Positions 29,360-39,664 of a DNA stretch of 64,000 bases are shown here, one piece after another; positions within the stretch are counted from its first letter, which is position 1; every line of letters begins with the position of its first letter. Both the position numbers and the translations under genes were made by a program. Source of the DNA: Planctomycetota bacterium (GTDB taxonomy: Bacteria > Planctomycetota > Planctomycetia > Pirellulales > Pirellulaceae). Under the pieces are notes generated by a model. That model saw only the letters and a list, made by a program, of their open reading frames with translations. It made no database searches and was not told where the DNA came from. Where the stretch lies: positions 1-64,000 of the forward strand of contig JAFLCP010000010.1 of the NCBI GenBank assembly GCA_017303505.1, read 5' to 3'.

Positions 29360-30463
29360 ATGAGTCTATCTCTACCACAATTCGATCGTTTGTGCACTCA
29401 GTTGCTTTCCCCTTTAGGCGCATTTCAAGTAATCCGCAGAACCCGTACCGGCGATTCGGGGAGCGACTTTCAACTTATTGGACCGGCTGGTTCTAGCTTC
29501 CGACTTGAAGTCAGAGAGTATAAACGGATCACGCCGGCAACCGCAGAATCTGCCTGCATAGCGTTAAAGCGAAACAGTCAGACAATCGATTCGCAGCCGG
29601 TCCTGTTTGCCCCATTGGTCTCCGATCGAACCGCAGAGATCGCACAAAGGCACAATGTGTCATGGATGGATTATGTAGGGAACTGTCGTTTGGTCTTCCC
29701 ATCGAAGGGAATCTACGTGTGGCGAAGTGGGATCGACAACCCATTTGGTAAACAAATACCGAAAGTACTCAACGTCTTTTCTGTGAAGTCGAGTCGAGTC
29801 GTCCGAGCGCTGTTGGAGCAACCGTTGCTCGGCTGGCAACTCAACCAACTTGCAGGATGCAGTGATGTTCTTGTCAGTCCAGGCTTAATGTCGCGCATCA
29901 AATGCTCGCTTGTCGAAGACGGGTATGCGACTATTCAGGACGGCCGCCTATATTTGAAACGTCCCGATGAGTTGTTGGACGATTGGGTAAAGCACTACCG
30001 CAGCCACAGGCCGCAGGAATACAGCTTCTATCTGCGAGGAGACATCGAGCATGTAGAACGACAAGTCGCATCTTGGTGTTCGAAATTCGGAATTGATTAT
30101 GCGCTTTCGCGCTTCTCTGCTGCCTGGCGTTTGGCACCGGAGGTACGTTACAACGTCGTGAGCATGATGGTATCCAAAAACGCAATTCTGGATGACACAC
30201 TCAATGACCTTATAGCCAACTTTGGAGTACGCCCCGTTGATTCGGGGGCAAATCTTATCCTGCAAGTCTCGGCTGATGAAAGTTATCTTAGTAATCGACG
30301 CGGCGAAGATATCCCGACAACATCTCCTCTGCAAACGTATTTGGACTTAAGAGCGATGGATGGTCGGGGTGAGGAAGCGGCGAGGGCAATCTACGAGAAA
30401 TACTTGAAACAACCATTCAAGGAAGCGGCTGAACAAGCTGTGAGGCATCATGAAGGAAACTGA
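29360..30463 (+). CDS. AbiEi-like type IV antitoxin/regulator
   Basis: 367 residues from ATG 29360; the longer frame from 29261 overlaps the operator repeats and is less likely. Residues 60-110 have a restriction-fold-like segment (DSQPVLFAPLVSDRTAEIAQ, RHNVSWMDYVGNCRLVF), then a winged-helix part (KSSRVVRALLEQPLLGWQLN, LAGCSDVLVSPGLMSRIKCS, LVEDGYATIQDGRLYLKRPD) and the C-terminal domain ending LDLRAMDGRGEEAARAIYEK. This layout is that of AbiEi-family antitoxins, paired with a nucleotidyltransferase toxin. The next gene begins 14 bases before this one ends, and is such a nucleotidyltransferase. Confidence 0.78.
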   Translation: MSLSLPQFDRLCTQLLSPLGAFQVIRRTRTGDSGSDFQLIGPAGSSFRLEVREYKRITPATAESACIALKRNSQTIDSQPVLFAPLVSDRTAEIAQRHNVSWMDYVGNCRLVFPSKGIYVWRSGIDNPFGKQIPKVLNVFSVKSSRVVRALLEQPLLGWQLNQLAGCSDVLVSPGLMSRIKCSLVEDGYATIQDGRLYLKRPDELLDDWVKHYRSHRPQEYSFYLRGDIEHVERQVASWCSKFGIDYALSRFSAAWRLAPEVRYNVVSMMVSKNAILDDTLNDLIANFGVRPVDSGANLILQVSADESYLSNRRGEDIPTTSPLQTYLDLRAMDGRGEEAARAIYEKYLKQPFKEAAEQAVRHHEGN

Positions 30464-31232
30464 AGCAGCCCGATCCGTCTTGCTGGAGGTGCTCAATGCT
30501 CTCGGGGCGATGCGTGAAGAATTAGTGATCGTTGGTGGGTGGGTGCCAGACTTGCTGTACCCTGAATGTAATCACATTGGGTCTTTGGACGTTGACTTAG
30601 CGGTATCGCCCATGGCCATAGGCGGCAATGCATATTCGACAATTCGCGAACGCCTAATGCAAATTGGTTATACAATGCAGTCATCGCCCACTCGATTTTG
30701 GAAGCAAGTACCAGGCTTGATCAATCCGATCAAAATTGATTTGCTCACGGGGTTGTATGTCTTGTAGGAGAAGCGGGATTCGATCCTTATAGATGAGATT
30801 CGAATTAACGAATTACGCGGAATCGATTTAGCGTTTGAGTCGTCTGAATCAATTACTATTGATGGCAGAATGCCAGATGGCTCTGTCAACCGAGTGACTG
30901 CTCGGTTGGTTGCTCCAGAGGCGTACATTTTGATTAAAGCGATCGCTTTGGACGAACGCACCAAAGATAAGGATGCTTACGATATTGCCTTTGTTCTAAA
31001 GCACTACCAACCCTCTCTTGCAGACTTAGCAAAAAAGGTTCATAGAATTTCGCGATCGGGAATTGGAAAAGAAGCTCTACACTTGCTGCAAATCAAGTTC
31101 CGGACCTTTGATTCGGTTGGTCCGGTATGGGCCAGTCGAGTAGCAGTAACAGCAGGCGATGACCCTGTGCAATTCCAGCGTGCTGCGTTTGAAGATGCAG
31201 GATTACTATTCAGATTGCTTGATGCGCTATGA
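30450..31232 (+). pseudogene. AbiEii-like nucleotidyltransferase with in-frame TAG
   Basis: The frame from ATG 30450 reads EELVIVGGWVPDLLYP, then SLDVDLAVS (GG...D-x-D nucleotidyltransferase core), KQVPGLINPIKIDLLTGLYVL and a TAG at 30765-30767. The same frame continues without another stop to 31232 (INELRGIDLAFESSESITID, APEAYILIKAIALDERTKDK, DAYDIAFVLKHYQPSLADLA), which are the expected C-terminal elements. So one amber codon splits an otherwise intact 260-codon gene. No CTA-anticodon tRNA exists in the window's tRNA array. Either the toxin is inactivated while its antitoxin stays intact, or there is readthrough or a sequencing error. Confidence 0.75.
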
Positions 31233-31367
31233 CGACGCTCGGCATTTACACGTCTAGTATCTTGCCTAAGTGGACTATAGTCTCCAGCGGAGAACAGTGT
31301 CACCGCTGTGCAGGAAGTGGAGCGCTCAAAGAGCAAAACATCGATTCGCTGGCGGTGGAGTTTAAAC

Positions 31368-32099
31368 ATGTCGAATGTTGAATGGAATTTGGAACGCGAT
31401 GGTTTTCGGATTTTACCGAGGGCTGTCGATGTGACGATCATCGATCGCTTACTTGATGTATTCGAAACTGCTTTTGATGATGATTCGCAATCGGTGCAAG
31501 CACGATCGAGCAAGGGGTATGTTTATGCCGCTCGAAATTTGCTGGACTCCATTCCCGAAGTTACCTTGGTTTGGCAGAAAGATCCTATGCTTGGTCTTCT
31601 TCGAGAAGTTCTCGGAGATGGATTCGGTTTAGTCAGGGCTTTGTTTTTTGACAAACCGCCCGAGCGGACATGGAACCTTCCATGGCACAAAGATACGTCC
31701 ATCTCGGTGAAAGATAACTCTGCGTCGTCGCCGTCGTTTTCCCGGCCGACCGTCAAAGCGGGTGTGCCACACGTAATTGCGAATGATGATTTGTTGCGAC
31801 GAATTTTAACACTAAGAATCCATCTGGACGATGTCACCGACGAAAATGGACCACTGCGTGTGATTCCCCGATCGCATATTGCCAGCGAATGTGAAGGACT
31901 AGGGGTTGATCACGCTGTCACGATCTACGCAAATGCGGGAGATGTTTTGGTAATGCGCCCCTTGATCAGCCATTCGAGTGGAGCGTCAATCGCTGGCACT
32001 ATGCGGCATCGAAGAATCCTGCATCTGGAATTTGCAGCCACCGAGAAACTCCCAGATGGATATCAGTGGCATGACTATATTCGACCCTCGATTATCTAA
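31368..32099 (+). CDS. Phytanoyl-CoA dioxygenase (PhyH) family protein
   Basis: 243 residues from ATG 31368, with GGAG 7 bases upstream. Fe(II)/2-oxoglutarate oxygenase motifs: NLPWHKDTSISV (HxD facial residues), LITLRIH-like strand (ILTLRIHLDDVTDENGPLRV), PRSH, LISHSSGAS (distal His) and RRILHLEF (Arg that binds 2-oxoglutarate). All iron and cosubstrate residues are present, so it should be an active oxygenase. Substrate unknown; the family also includes ectoine hydroxylase and small-molecule halogen/hydroxyl enzymes. Single gene after the AbiE-like pair. Confidence 0.86.
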   Translation: MSNVEWNLERDGFRILPRAVDVTIIDRLLDVFETAFDDDSQSVQARSSKGYVYAARNLLDSIPEVTLVWQKDPMLGLLREVLGDGFGLVRALFFDKPPERTWNLPWHKDTSISVKDNSASSPSFSRPTVKAGVPHVIANDDLLRRILTLRIHLDDVTDENGPLRVIPRSHIASECEGLGVDHAVTIYANAGDVLVMRPLISHSSGASIAGTMRHRRILHLEFAATEKLPDGYQWHDYIRPSII

Positions 32100-32427
32100 C
32101 CCATCGGCGCCGAGCTTAGTGGTTACGGAGTCCACATTTCCAGACTGAAAGTACAATGATTGCTCGCTATTCCACTTTTACTCGGAATGCCTTCGACCTT
32201 CAGCCCGCGATAAATTGCGCATAATTGATGATGTTTGGCAGTGGTCATTGGCTGCTTGATTGGCTGTCGTTGAAACAGTGTCATCCTATTCTGATTGTGG
32301 TATAACTGGGACCGGAATCGTTCTATGCATACGGCTTGGTACATGTCCATATAGCAAATGGAGAGATTCCCTGGATCGCAATTCCAGTTCTATTCACTGA
32401 TCTCAGCAATATTCATCGATTTTCACC

Positions 32428-34611
32428 ATGAATTCTCTCCTCGCTTTCATCCGTGTCATTGCAATATCTTTTTTGGTAGTGCCGCTCGAGTTGCCGCTAG
32501 AAGCGACCGAGTTTCGTTCCGACTGGCAAGGTTCTCGGCCATGGGTTGGCCCGGAATATTGGGCTGGACCGCTATATGACTGGAAAACCGTTGATGGTGC
32601 AGTTGTCGCTGTGGCGGCACAAGACCGGTTGCTGCACTTGTTAAGTCATCGACCGCTGGAACCGCAGAAGGGTTTTCAAATTCGGGTTTCGGTCGAGTTG
32701 CTTTACGAGGGGAGCATTTCGAGTCCAAATGCGGTATGGGCCGGAATCGCAGTGGGCGTGAAAGGGATGATGGAGGACCCACGACACGTTGCTGTTTGGC
32801 CGAAGCAACGCATCGTGGCGGTGGTCCGCGCCGATGGTCGACTCGCACTCGGCGATAGCGCGATATCTGAAGATGTTCTAGCAGGTGATGGTCCGGTTGA
32901 ATTGGAGCTGATAGCGAGTGATGGTGAGCTGCGGCTTACTGGGACCCGAAATGGAAAATCTGCGACCGTAAGTATGGCGGTTAAAGACGTCGATCTCATG
33001 GGAAATCTGTGTCTTGCCGCATCATCGCCACGCAAACCGGGCGACAAGCGGGGTGAGATCCGAGCGAGATTTCGCGATTGGCGAGTTTCGGGAGCCGGCA
33101 TCGGCCCTACTGGCGTTGAGCCTTTCGGCCCTATCTTGTGGACGCAATACACGCGTCAGGGAAATATCGTAAAAGTATCCGCCCAAATGGCCCCGATGGG
33201 CGAGTCGGATGCGCGGGAAGTGAAGCTCGATATCAAGCAGAACGACGAATGGCGAGAAGTCGGCGTAGGGTTGATCGATCCGCTCGCGCGCAACGCGCTG
33301 ATCCGAGCGGAGATTCCTGATGGTGCGGTTGAATACCGAGTGCGTTATCCGTGGCAGGGCCGTGATTCGCATTGGTCCGGAACTTTTGCTGAGGATCCCG
33401 GAGAATCTGGAAAACCTTTGAAAATCGCTTTGTTTTCATGCGACAACGGTTATGCGTTTCCGTTACCGACCATGGTGAGTAACGTCACGGCTCAGAATCC
33501 CGATTTGTTGTTCTTCGCTGGCGACCAAATCTACGAGAGTTACGGTGGTTATGGCCTAGTCCGAACGCCGACCGACAAGGCAATGCTCGACTATTTGCGC
33601 AAGTACTATCAGTTCGGATGGACCTGGCGATCTCTCCTCAAAGACAAGCCATCCATCATTCTTCCCGACGACCACGATGTGTTTCAGGGAAACCTGTGGG
33701 GCAATGGTGGCAGAGCGACAAAGGTCCAGGAAGCGGGTGGTTACATGATGCCTGTTGAGTGGGTTAAGGCTGTCGAACGGACACAGACCGTTCATCTGCC
33801 GGATCCAGTCGATCCCGCTCCACTGGAGAGCGGCATTGGTGTTTATTTCACGAGTATGACTTGGGGCAGCGTGCCCATGGCCATCATCGAGGATCGCAAG
33901 TGGAAGTCCGGCCCTGGCTCGTTGTTGCCAAAGGGAACCATTAATGCCAACACGACTGCCGACCAGCTCGACCCGCCGGCTGCCAGTTTGTTGGGGCAAC
34001 GGCAGGAACGCTTTCTGAACACATGGGCCGCCGCAACCCGCGAGAAACCGCTGCGGCTTGTATTTTCGCAGACGATATTCTGCAAGGGCCACACTCACAC
34101 CGGCCCCGAATTGAAGAAGGACCGTTTTGACTTGGACAGCAATGGCTGGCCAAGATCGGGCCGTCAACGTGCGCTCGAACCCCTAAAAGGCAACCGCACT
34201 TTGATGCTTCATGGTGACCAACATCTCGGACTACTCGTCAGACAAGGAATTAATGATTGGAACGATGGCCCTTGGGCATTTATGGTACCCGGAACAGCCA
34301 ATGGTTTCCCTCGCGCCTGGTGGCCCGAAGATGAAAGAATCACTGGAGATTTCACCGATCCCTTTGGCAATAAATTTACAGTTCTAGCTGCTGCTAATCC
34401 GGAAAAGGGAAGCAACACCCTTAAGCCGCGTGAAATTGATCAACCTGAAGTCGTCGCCCAAAGTAAAGGCTCAGGTCATGGTATCGTGATCATCGCCCCC
34501 GATCGCAAATCCGCAGTGATCGAAATGTGGCGTTACCAATTTGATACGTCGAACCCAAAGCCGGGTGACCAATTTGATGGATTTCCGCAAACAATTCGTT
34601 TCGGTGAATGA
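32428..34611 (+). CDS. Exported PhoD-like metallophosphatase
   Basis: 727 residues. A hydrophobic N-terminal signal (LLAFIRVIAISFLVVPLELP), then about 200 residues of beta-rich N-terminal domain, then the metallophosphoesterase domain: KIALFSCDNGYAFPLP, DLLFFAGDQIYESYGGYG (GDQxYE), SIILPDDHDVFQGNLWG (DDHD) and MLHGDQHLGLLVRQG (HGDQHL). These are the calcium/iron-binding residues of the PhoD/PLD-like phosphodiesterases. The protein probably releases phosphate from extracellular esters. Start ATG 32428; no strong Shine-Dalgarno. Confidence 0.87.
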   Translation: MNSLLAFIRVIAISFLVVPLELPLEATEFRSDWQGSRPWVGPEYWAGPLYDWKTVDGAVVAVAAQDRLLHLLSHRPLEPQKGFQIRVSVELLYEGSISSPNAVWAGIAVGVKGMMEDPRHVAVWPKQRIVAVVRADGRLALGDSAISEDVLAGDGPVELELIASDGELRLTGTRNGKSATVSMAVKDVDLMGNLCLAASSPRKPGDKRGEIRARFRDWRVSGAGIGPTGVEPFGPILWTQYTRQGNIVKVSAQMAPMGESDAREVKLDIKQNDEWREVGVGLIDPLARNALIRAEIPDGAVEYRVRYPWQGRDSHWSGTFAEDPGESGKPLKIALFSCDNGYAFPLPTMVSNVTAQNPDLLFFAGDQIYESYGGYGLVRTPTDKAMLDYLRKYYQFGWTWRSLLKDKPSIILPDDHDVFQGNLWGNGGRATKVQEAGGYMMPVEWVKAVERTQTVHLPDPVDPAPLESGIGVYFTSMTWGSVPMAIIEDRKWKSGPGSLLPKGTINANTTADQLDPPAASLLGQRQERFLNTWAAATREKPLRLVFSQTIFCKGHTHTGPELKKDRFDLDSNGWPRSGRQRALEPLKGNRTLMLHGDQHLGLLVRQGINDWNDGPWAFMVPGTANGFPRAWWPEDERITGDFTDPFGNKFTVLAAANPEKGSNTLKPREIDQPEVVAQSKGSGHGIVIIAPDRKSAVIEMWRYQFDTSNPKPGDQFDGFPQTIRFGE

Positions 34612-35015
34612 AGCATCATTGGAAAATTAGCTTGTTCAAAGCACTCCGAATAAATGAAGCTGTCGTATTGATTTGACCAAGGCTCAGCGAATGGACCAAA
34701 GTTTGTCCATAGATTGATGTATTTCTCTAACAAATCCTGAGCGTCCGTAGGTTGGGTAAAGAGAGCTGAACAAAGTAACTTTGACTCGCTGCGTGGACTT
34801 CTCCGGGGAGGCATCTTATAAATCCACGAAATTCTTGGATGGCTCATTCGGCGTTGTTGAGATTGCAGTGGACGACTGCTAGATTTACGCCGACTCTTTC
34901 TAGGCACGAGTAATGTGGGTTAACTCTACGAATTTAGTTTTCAAGGGTGCCTTGTCACTGGCTATCTTAACACTTCTTCGATAGCCTTCGCCAAATTGCA
35001 ACAGACGAACTAACG
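34612..35015. other. Gene-free stretch before the kinase
   Basis: No coding or RNA feature recognised. Confidence 0.4.
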
Positions 35016-38000
35016 ATGCAAGATTCCGATCGCATACAACAGATTCTCAACTCGATTCTTTCGGCAACGAGCCCCGAGGAGCGAGAGCTCATTCTCCAAC
35101 GCGAATGCGGTGAGGATCGCGAGCTTCGAGAAAAGGTGGAATCGCTGTTGCGAGTGGAACTTGCAACAATGGCTGAAAGCGCGGACCTTAAGGAGCGGGC
35201 TGAATCTTCAGCCGCAAATCGCGCTTCGGACCGTCCCGGTGTGGTTTTGGTCGATCGCTATAAGTTGTTGAAGGCTGTGGGCGAAGGGGGAATGGGCTCG
35301 GTTTGGAAGGCTGAGCAACTTCAGCCCGTCAAGCGAATCGTGGCGGTTAAACTGATCAAAAAGGGGATGGACTCTGCGCAGATTCTTGCTCGTTTTGAAA
35401 TTGAACGACAGACGCTTGCACTGATGGATCATCCCAACATCGCTCGTGTCTATGATGGAGGCATAACCGATCAAGGTGCGCCGTTTTTTGTAATGGAGTA
35501 TGTTGAAGGTGAACCGCTTAGCGATTACTGCGATAAGAATAACTTAAATGTTGAAGAACGTTTGAAGTTGTTTCACGACGTTTGTCAGGCGATCCAGCAC
35601 GCACATCAAAAAGGGATTGTGCACCGCGATTTGAAGCCCAGCAATATTCTGGTTTGTAACATCGATGGCAAACCTACTCCCAAGGTCATCGACTTTGGCC
35701 TGGCGAAAGCCTTCAATCAAGGTCCGACCGAACAAACTCAGTTGACTGCGCATGGCGTCATTCTCGGAACGCCCCTCTATATGAGTCCGGAGCAAGCGGA
35801 TTATACCAATGTCGATATTGATACTAGATCGGATATCTACTCTTTGGGTGTCATCTTATATGAACTGCTTACGGGCAGTACACCGATCGATCGACAAAAA
35901 ATGCGAGCTGCGGCCATGAACGAAATCGTAAGGCTTATTTGTAGCGAAGAGCCGCTAAAGCCCAGTTCGCGATTGAGTTCCAGCGAAGGTATCGCAGATA
36001 TTGCCTCACACCGTCGAGTTGACGCTGCCCGACTGCGGCGAGCGATTGCTGGTGATCTCGACTGGATTGTAATGAAGGCCATCGAGAAGGAACGAAATCG
36101 GCGCTACGAATCGGTAAGCGGTTTCGCTCGTGACATCGAACGCTTTCTCAATAACGAGGCGGTTGAAGCCTGTCCCCCAAGTGCTACGTATCGTATTAAA
36201 AAATTTGTCCAAAAACACCGGGCCCTGATATCAACCGCTGCTTCATTTGTGTTGTTGCTAGTGGTTGGCGCTATTGTTAGTACGTGGCTGGCAATTCGAG
36301 CGATGAACGCTGAGTCGGTTGCCGATTCAGAACGTCGAAACGCACAAGATGCCGAACGTCAAACGCTTGAAGACTATCGGGCCAGTACCGACGATGCGAT
36401 TGAACAGCTCATCGGATCCAAATCAGAAATTGGGGCGTCCGAAAGAAACTATCTGGAGCGTACGCTTGAGCGCTGGAAGGTGTTCGCCAATCGTCAGGGA
36501 GACGATGCCCATAGTCGGGCCATTCAAGCGGAAGGGCACTTTCGAGTTGGCAGCATCTGGCAGACTTTGGGGCGTAACGCCGAAGCTGTAGAGGAACTAG
36601 AAAAAGCTCGCGATTTACAAATCAATCTGTTACGCGAGTTTCCGAGCACTATCGCTTATCAGGTCGCTTTGGCCAGAACTCACGGCGATTTGAGCGTTGT
36701 ACAATCGAATGTTGGGAAATTCAATGAAGCTGAAACCGAGTACAAAGCTACGTTGCAATTACAACAAGCGCTTGTTGATCAGTTTCCTAACAATCTTGAT
36801 TACCAGCACGATATCGCGCGGACTCACCAAAACAAAGGAAATTTTAGTTCCTCTTTGGGGCAATGGGATAATGCCAAGAAGTCATACAGAATCGCCATCG
36901 AAAAGCTCTCGACGCTAGTTTCCAAGGAGCCCAAGAGCAAGATGTTTCGTCAGGATCTTGCGCTTGCTCAGCATAACTTGGGTCTTTTGCTTTTGGACAT
37001 AGGAGAACTGGAAGAATCGGGCAAAGAACTCGAAGCGGCACGCACTTTGCGTCAGGCACTTGCTACCGAGTTTCCGGAGACGCCTCTTCTTCGCAAGGAG
37101 CTTGCCGATTCGTACATCGATCTCGCGGCACTTCACTATCAGATGGCAAATCCAAACGAAGCGCTCAAAGAAATCGAGAAAGGCCGCGATCTGTATCAGG
37201 CTTTGGTGGAAGAATACCCTGCAATACCGACATATCGCAGAGAACTAGGGCTCATTCAAAACAACTTGGGTGTTTTGCAAATCGATCAAGAAGTCTTTGA
37301 GAAAGCACTCGAATATTTTGAATTGGGGCGAGCGCAACGGCAGAAACTTGTTGATCGATATCCAGATAGGCCTAGCTATCGCAACGATTTGGCCGTGTCG
37401 TATAACAACATTGCTATTGCGTTGGAAGGACTAAGACGTACCGAAGAACAGATTGCAGCCCAGGAAAAAGCACGTTCTATTCAGGAACAGCTGGTAAAGG
37501 ACTTTCCCAGTGAGCACATCTTTAAAGGTGGGCTGGCCGTTACTCTGAACAATTTGGGGCTCTCCTATAGCAATCTCGACAATTACCCCCAAGCCATCGC
37601 GGAGTATGAAGCAGCGGAGCGTGTATCTTCGGAACTCGTCGCGGAGCACTCTGACGTTCCCGAATATGGGCAGCAGTACGTTCGAAGTTTAAGCGAATTA
37701 GCGAATGTGTATAAACGTCAGAACGCTCATGAAAAAGCTCTTGGTCGCTACCGCGCAGGCGTAGCGCATAGTGAGAAGCTCTTGCAAGCCTCTCCCGACT
37801 CGCCGCATTCGAACCTAGCCTTGGTTTCGTGCCAAATCAGCATTCCCAAAGTACTTTTACAATTGGCCCGAATGGGTGAAGCAAAACTCGAAAACAATAA
37901 GACAATCGATACGGTAACGAAGTTGGTGCAACAATATCCCAACATGCCGGAATTCCGACTTGCACTTTCGGAGAGCTTGTGCATCTCCAGTCAAATTCTG

Positions 38001-38537
38001 TTGATGGAAGCGAACCACACTGAAAGCTTAGCTCAAGTCGATAAGGCGCTCGAGAATTTAGCGATATTTCTCGAACCAGGAATGGCGTATCCATCGGCAG
38101 GTTCCTTTTTCGTGTCGTGCTACTCGACCCGAGCAAGATTGCACGCGACGATGGGGAACTATCCTGCTGCCTTGGACGATTGTAAGAAGTCGCTGACTTT
38201 TGGCGATCCGAGCAAGCAGCAACCCGTTGAGATTGTGAAAGCGTATGTTTATGCGAAGTCCGGCGATGTAGACGCTGCAGTTCAAAATGCAGAGAAACTA
38301 GGTAGCGTCACGGGGTGGGAAAGCCAGCAATTGTATGAGCTAGGGCGGGTATGGGCAGTTGTGGCGGAGAAAACAACGGATAATGAACTTAAGCGGAACC
38401 GTGTTGGCCAAGCTATCTCATTGCTGCGTTCTGCTGTCGAAAAGGGACACAAATTGACACCCGCCACTGCAGATGATCCTGACTTTGTTGCGTTAAAAGC
38501 ACTTCCAGAATTCGCCGAATTGATAAGTCAACCATAA
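35016..38537 (+). CDS. Ser/Thr protein kinase with transmembrane segment and TPR region
   Basis: 1173 residues. Residues 1-75 are a helical lead common to planctomycete kinases. Kinase domain about 80-380: glycine loop VGEGGMGSVWKAEQ, VAVKLIKKGMD (catalytic Lys), IVHRDLKPSNILV, VIDFGLAKA (DFG) and LGTPLYMSPEQADY; all catalytic residues are present. One membrane span at about 405-425 (FVLLLVVGAIVSTWLAI). The outside part, about 440-1150, is a long series of TPR-like repeats (LGRNAEAVEELEKARDLQIN, LARTHGDLSVVQSNVGKFNE, GNYPAALDDCKKSLTFGD). A one-component receptor kinase in which TPRs could sense or dock partners (inference). No neighbouring phosphatase. Confidence 0.93.
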   Translation: MQDSDRIQQILNSILSATSPEERELILQRECGEDRELREKVESLLRVELATMAESADLKERAESSAANRASDRPGVVLVDRYKLLKAVGEGGMGSVWKAEQLQPVKRIVAVKLIKKGMDSAQILARFEIERQTLALMDHPNIARVYDGGITDQGAPFFVMEYVEGEPLSDYCDKNNLNVEERLKLFHDVCQAIQHAHQKGIVHRDLKPSNILVCNIDGKPTPKVIDFGLAKAFNQGPTEQTQLTAHGVILGTPLYMSPEQADYTNVDIDTRSDIYSLGVILYELLTGSTPIDRQKMRAAAMNEIVRLICSEEPLKPSSRLSSSEGIADIASHRRVDAARLRRAIAGDLDWIVMKAIEKERNRRYESVSGFARDIERFLNNEAVEACPPSATYRIKKFVQKHRALISTAASFVLLLVVGAIVSTWLAIRAMNAESVADSERRNAQDAERQTLEDYRASTDDAIEQLIGSKSEIGASERNYLERTLERWKVFANRQGDDAHSRAIQAEGHFRVGSIWQTLGRNAEAVEELEKARDLQINLLREFPSTIAYQVALARTHGDLSVVQSNVGKFNEAETEYKATLQLQQALVDQFPNNLDYQHDIARTHQNKGNFSSSLGQWDNAKKSYRIAIEKLSTLVSKEPKSKMFRQDLALAQHNLGLLLLDIGELEESGKELEAARTLRQALATEFPETPLLRKELADSYIDLAALHYQMANPNEALKEIEKGRDLYQALVEEYPAIPTYRRELGLIQNNLGVLQIDQEVFEKALEYFELGRAQRQKLVDRYPDRPSYRNDLAVSYNNIAIALEGLRRTEEQIAAQEKARSIQEQLVKDFPSEHIFKGGLAVTLNNLGLSYSNLDNYPQAIAEYEAAERVSSELVAEHSDVPEYGQQYVRSLSELANVYKRQNAHEKALGRYRAGVAHSEKLLQASPDSPHSNLALVSCQISIPKVLLQLARMGEAKLENNKTIDTVTKLVQQYPNMPEFRLALSESLCISSQILLMEANHTESLAQVDKALENLAIFLEPGMAYPSAGSFFVSCYSTRARLHATMGNYPAALDDCKKSLTFGDPSKQQPVEIVKAYVYAKSGDVDAAVQNAEKLGSVTGWESQQLYELGRVWAVVAEKTTDNELKRNRVGQAISLLRSAVEKGHKLTPATADDPDFVALKALPEFAELISQP

Positions 38538-38569
38538 AATTGAGTGTTCGCCCTGCACTTGATTGAAGT

Positions 38570-39070
38570 TCAGGCGGCGCTCAGGATTAGCAAGGCAACC
38601 AACCAGTACGTCAAGCTGACCAGCAGTGCCATCCAACTGGTTGCATAATAGGGCGTAAGTCTTCGAATAACCACTTCGGCAATATTCAGCTTCGCGATAG
38701 CGAGGAGAACAAGAGTAAAGATCGGTGCGCACGCATAACGGAAGTTCGTGTTCCCTATAGTTAAAATGAAGGTGGGAATAGAGAGTGCCATTAGAAGCAG
38801 GAACAGAATTAAGAAGCAGGGACGTTTCTTAGCGAAACACAACGGTTTCATCATGAAGATAAGCAGAATAGGCGACGCCAACAGAAGGCATGTGGTCCAG
38901 AAGTAAAAGACGTCACCTACGAGCATACCTGGTAGGGAATAGAAATTGAGTCTTTTGGTGGCATCGAACGTCAGAAGAATGAGCGTCAACGATATTCCCG
39001 CCAGCGCCGTGGAAACCAGTGTCGCGCTCAAGCGAAACTGTGAGTCTCGCAGTTTGTCAGGCTCTGTCAT
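38570..39070 (-). CDS. Multi-pass membrane protein of unknown function
   Basis: 166 residues with about four spans (LVSTALAGISLTLILLTF, FWTTCLLLASPILLIFMM, FLILFLLLMALSIPTFILTI and the C-terminal MALLVSLTYWLVALLILS). The short charged N-terminus is cytosolic. No family recognised. Convergent with the kinase gene. Confidence 0.6.
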   Translation of the reverse strand: MTEPDKLRDSQFRLSATLVSTALAGISLTLILLTFDATKRLNFYSLPGMLVGDVFYFWTTCLLLASPILLIFMMKPLCFAKKRPCFLILFLLLMALSIPTFILTIGNTNFRYACAPIFTLVLLAIAKLNIAEVVIRRLTPYYATSWMALLVSLTYWLVALLILSAA

Positions 39071-39148
39071 CGGGCTACCTCAAGAAATGGCGAGTTTCGC
39101 TCGCAGGTCTGCGCGAACTAGGCGTGCACTTCGATTGGCTTGTGATCA

Positions 39149-39586
39149 TTAGAGTAACTCGAGATGGCCCGTCACTTGGTCAATTTTACTTGCATCGTCT
39201 GGTCCGATAGCAAGACACGTGCGGGTGGGGTGGCCGTGAAATTCTGTTCGGCCACTGTCCGTGATCAAATGAACGATAAGCCCTAATTCGACGGCTTTGT
39301 CATAAAGAGTCATCAGTTCTTCTTCACTGTTGCAGCGAACACACACTTTAGCGAACGAACCCAAGATCCAAGATTGTTCGGCTGCGGAAAAATCGTTTAA
39401 TCCAATCGACGCTTGATTCTGTAATCGACTGGTGAGAAATGCCATCGAAGCGTGTGCACCCTGAGCGATTTGCTTTCCCCTTCGCATTTTCAAGTCATGG
39501 CGCATGACAATGATCTGCTTTACAGTTGTGGCTTCTGGTTCGTTCAAGACAACATTCTTTCCTGAAGTGAGTTGTGGTGATTCCAT
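39149..39586 (-). CDS. pth2: Peptidyl-tRNA hydrolase, Pth2 type
   Basis: 145 residues; the domain starts at about residue 22 with VKQIIVMRHDLKMRRGKQIA then QGAHASMAFLTSRL. This is the PTH2 fold of archaea and eukaryotes (K, H and D of the core: K in GKIAAQ-like GKQIA, H in GAHA, D in LITDSGRTEF). It releases tRNA from stalled peptidyl-tRNA. Bacteria normally use the unrelated Pth1, so this is probably an accessory copy. The family is often followed by HPTRTCLAIGPD, as here. The N-terminal 20 residues may be non-native; another start could lie downstream. Confidence 0.87.
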   Translation of the reverse strand: MESPQLTSGKNVVLNEPEATTVKQIIVMRHDLKMRRGKQIAQGAHASMAFLTSRLQNQASIGLNDFSAAEQSWILGSFAKVCVRCNSEEELMTLYDKAVELGLIVHLITDSGRTEFHGHPTRTCLAIGPDDASKIDQVTGHLELL

Positions 39587-39664
39587 GAAAGGAACGAAGG
39601 GTGTTTTGTTTTACAGGGTCTGTTGCCGTTTCGAAATCTAGGATGCAGTAATCTGCTCGGTTCT

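Noticed and set aside
30765..30767. UAG decoded by a suppressor tRNA from the array
   Set aside because: No CTA anticodon is present among the 33 tRNAs.
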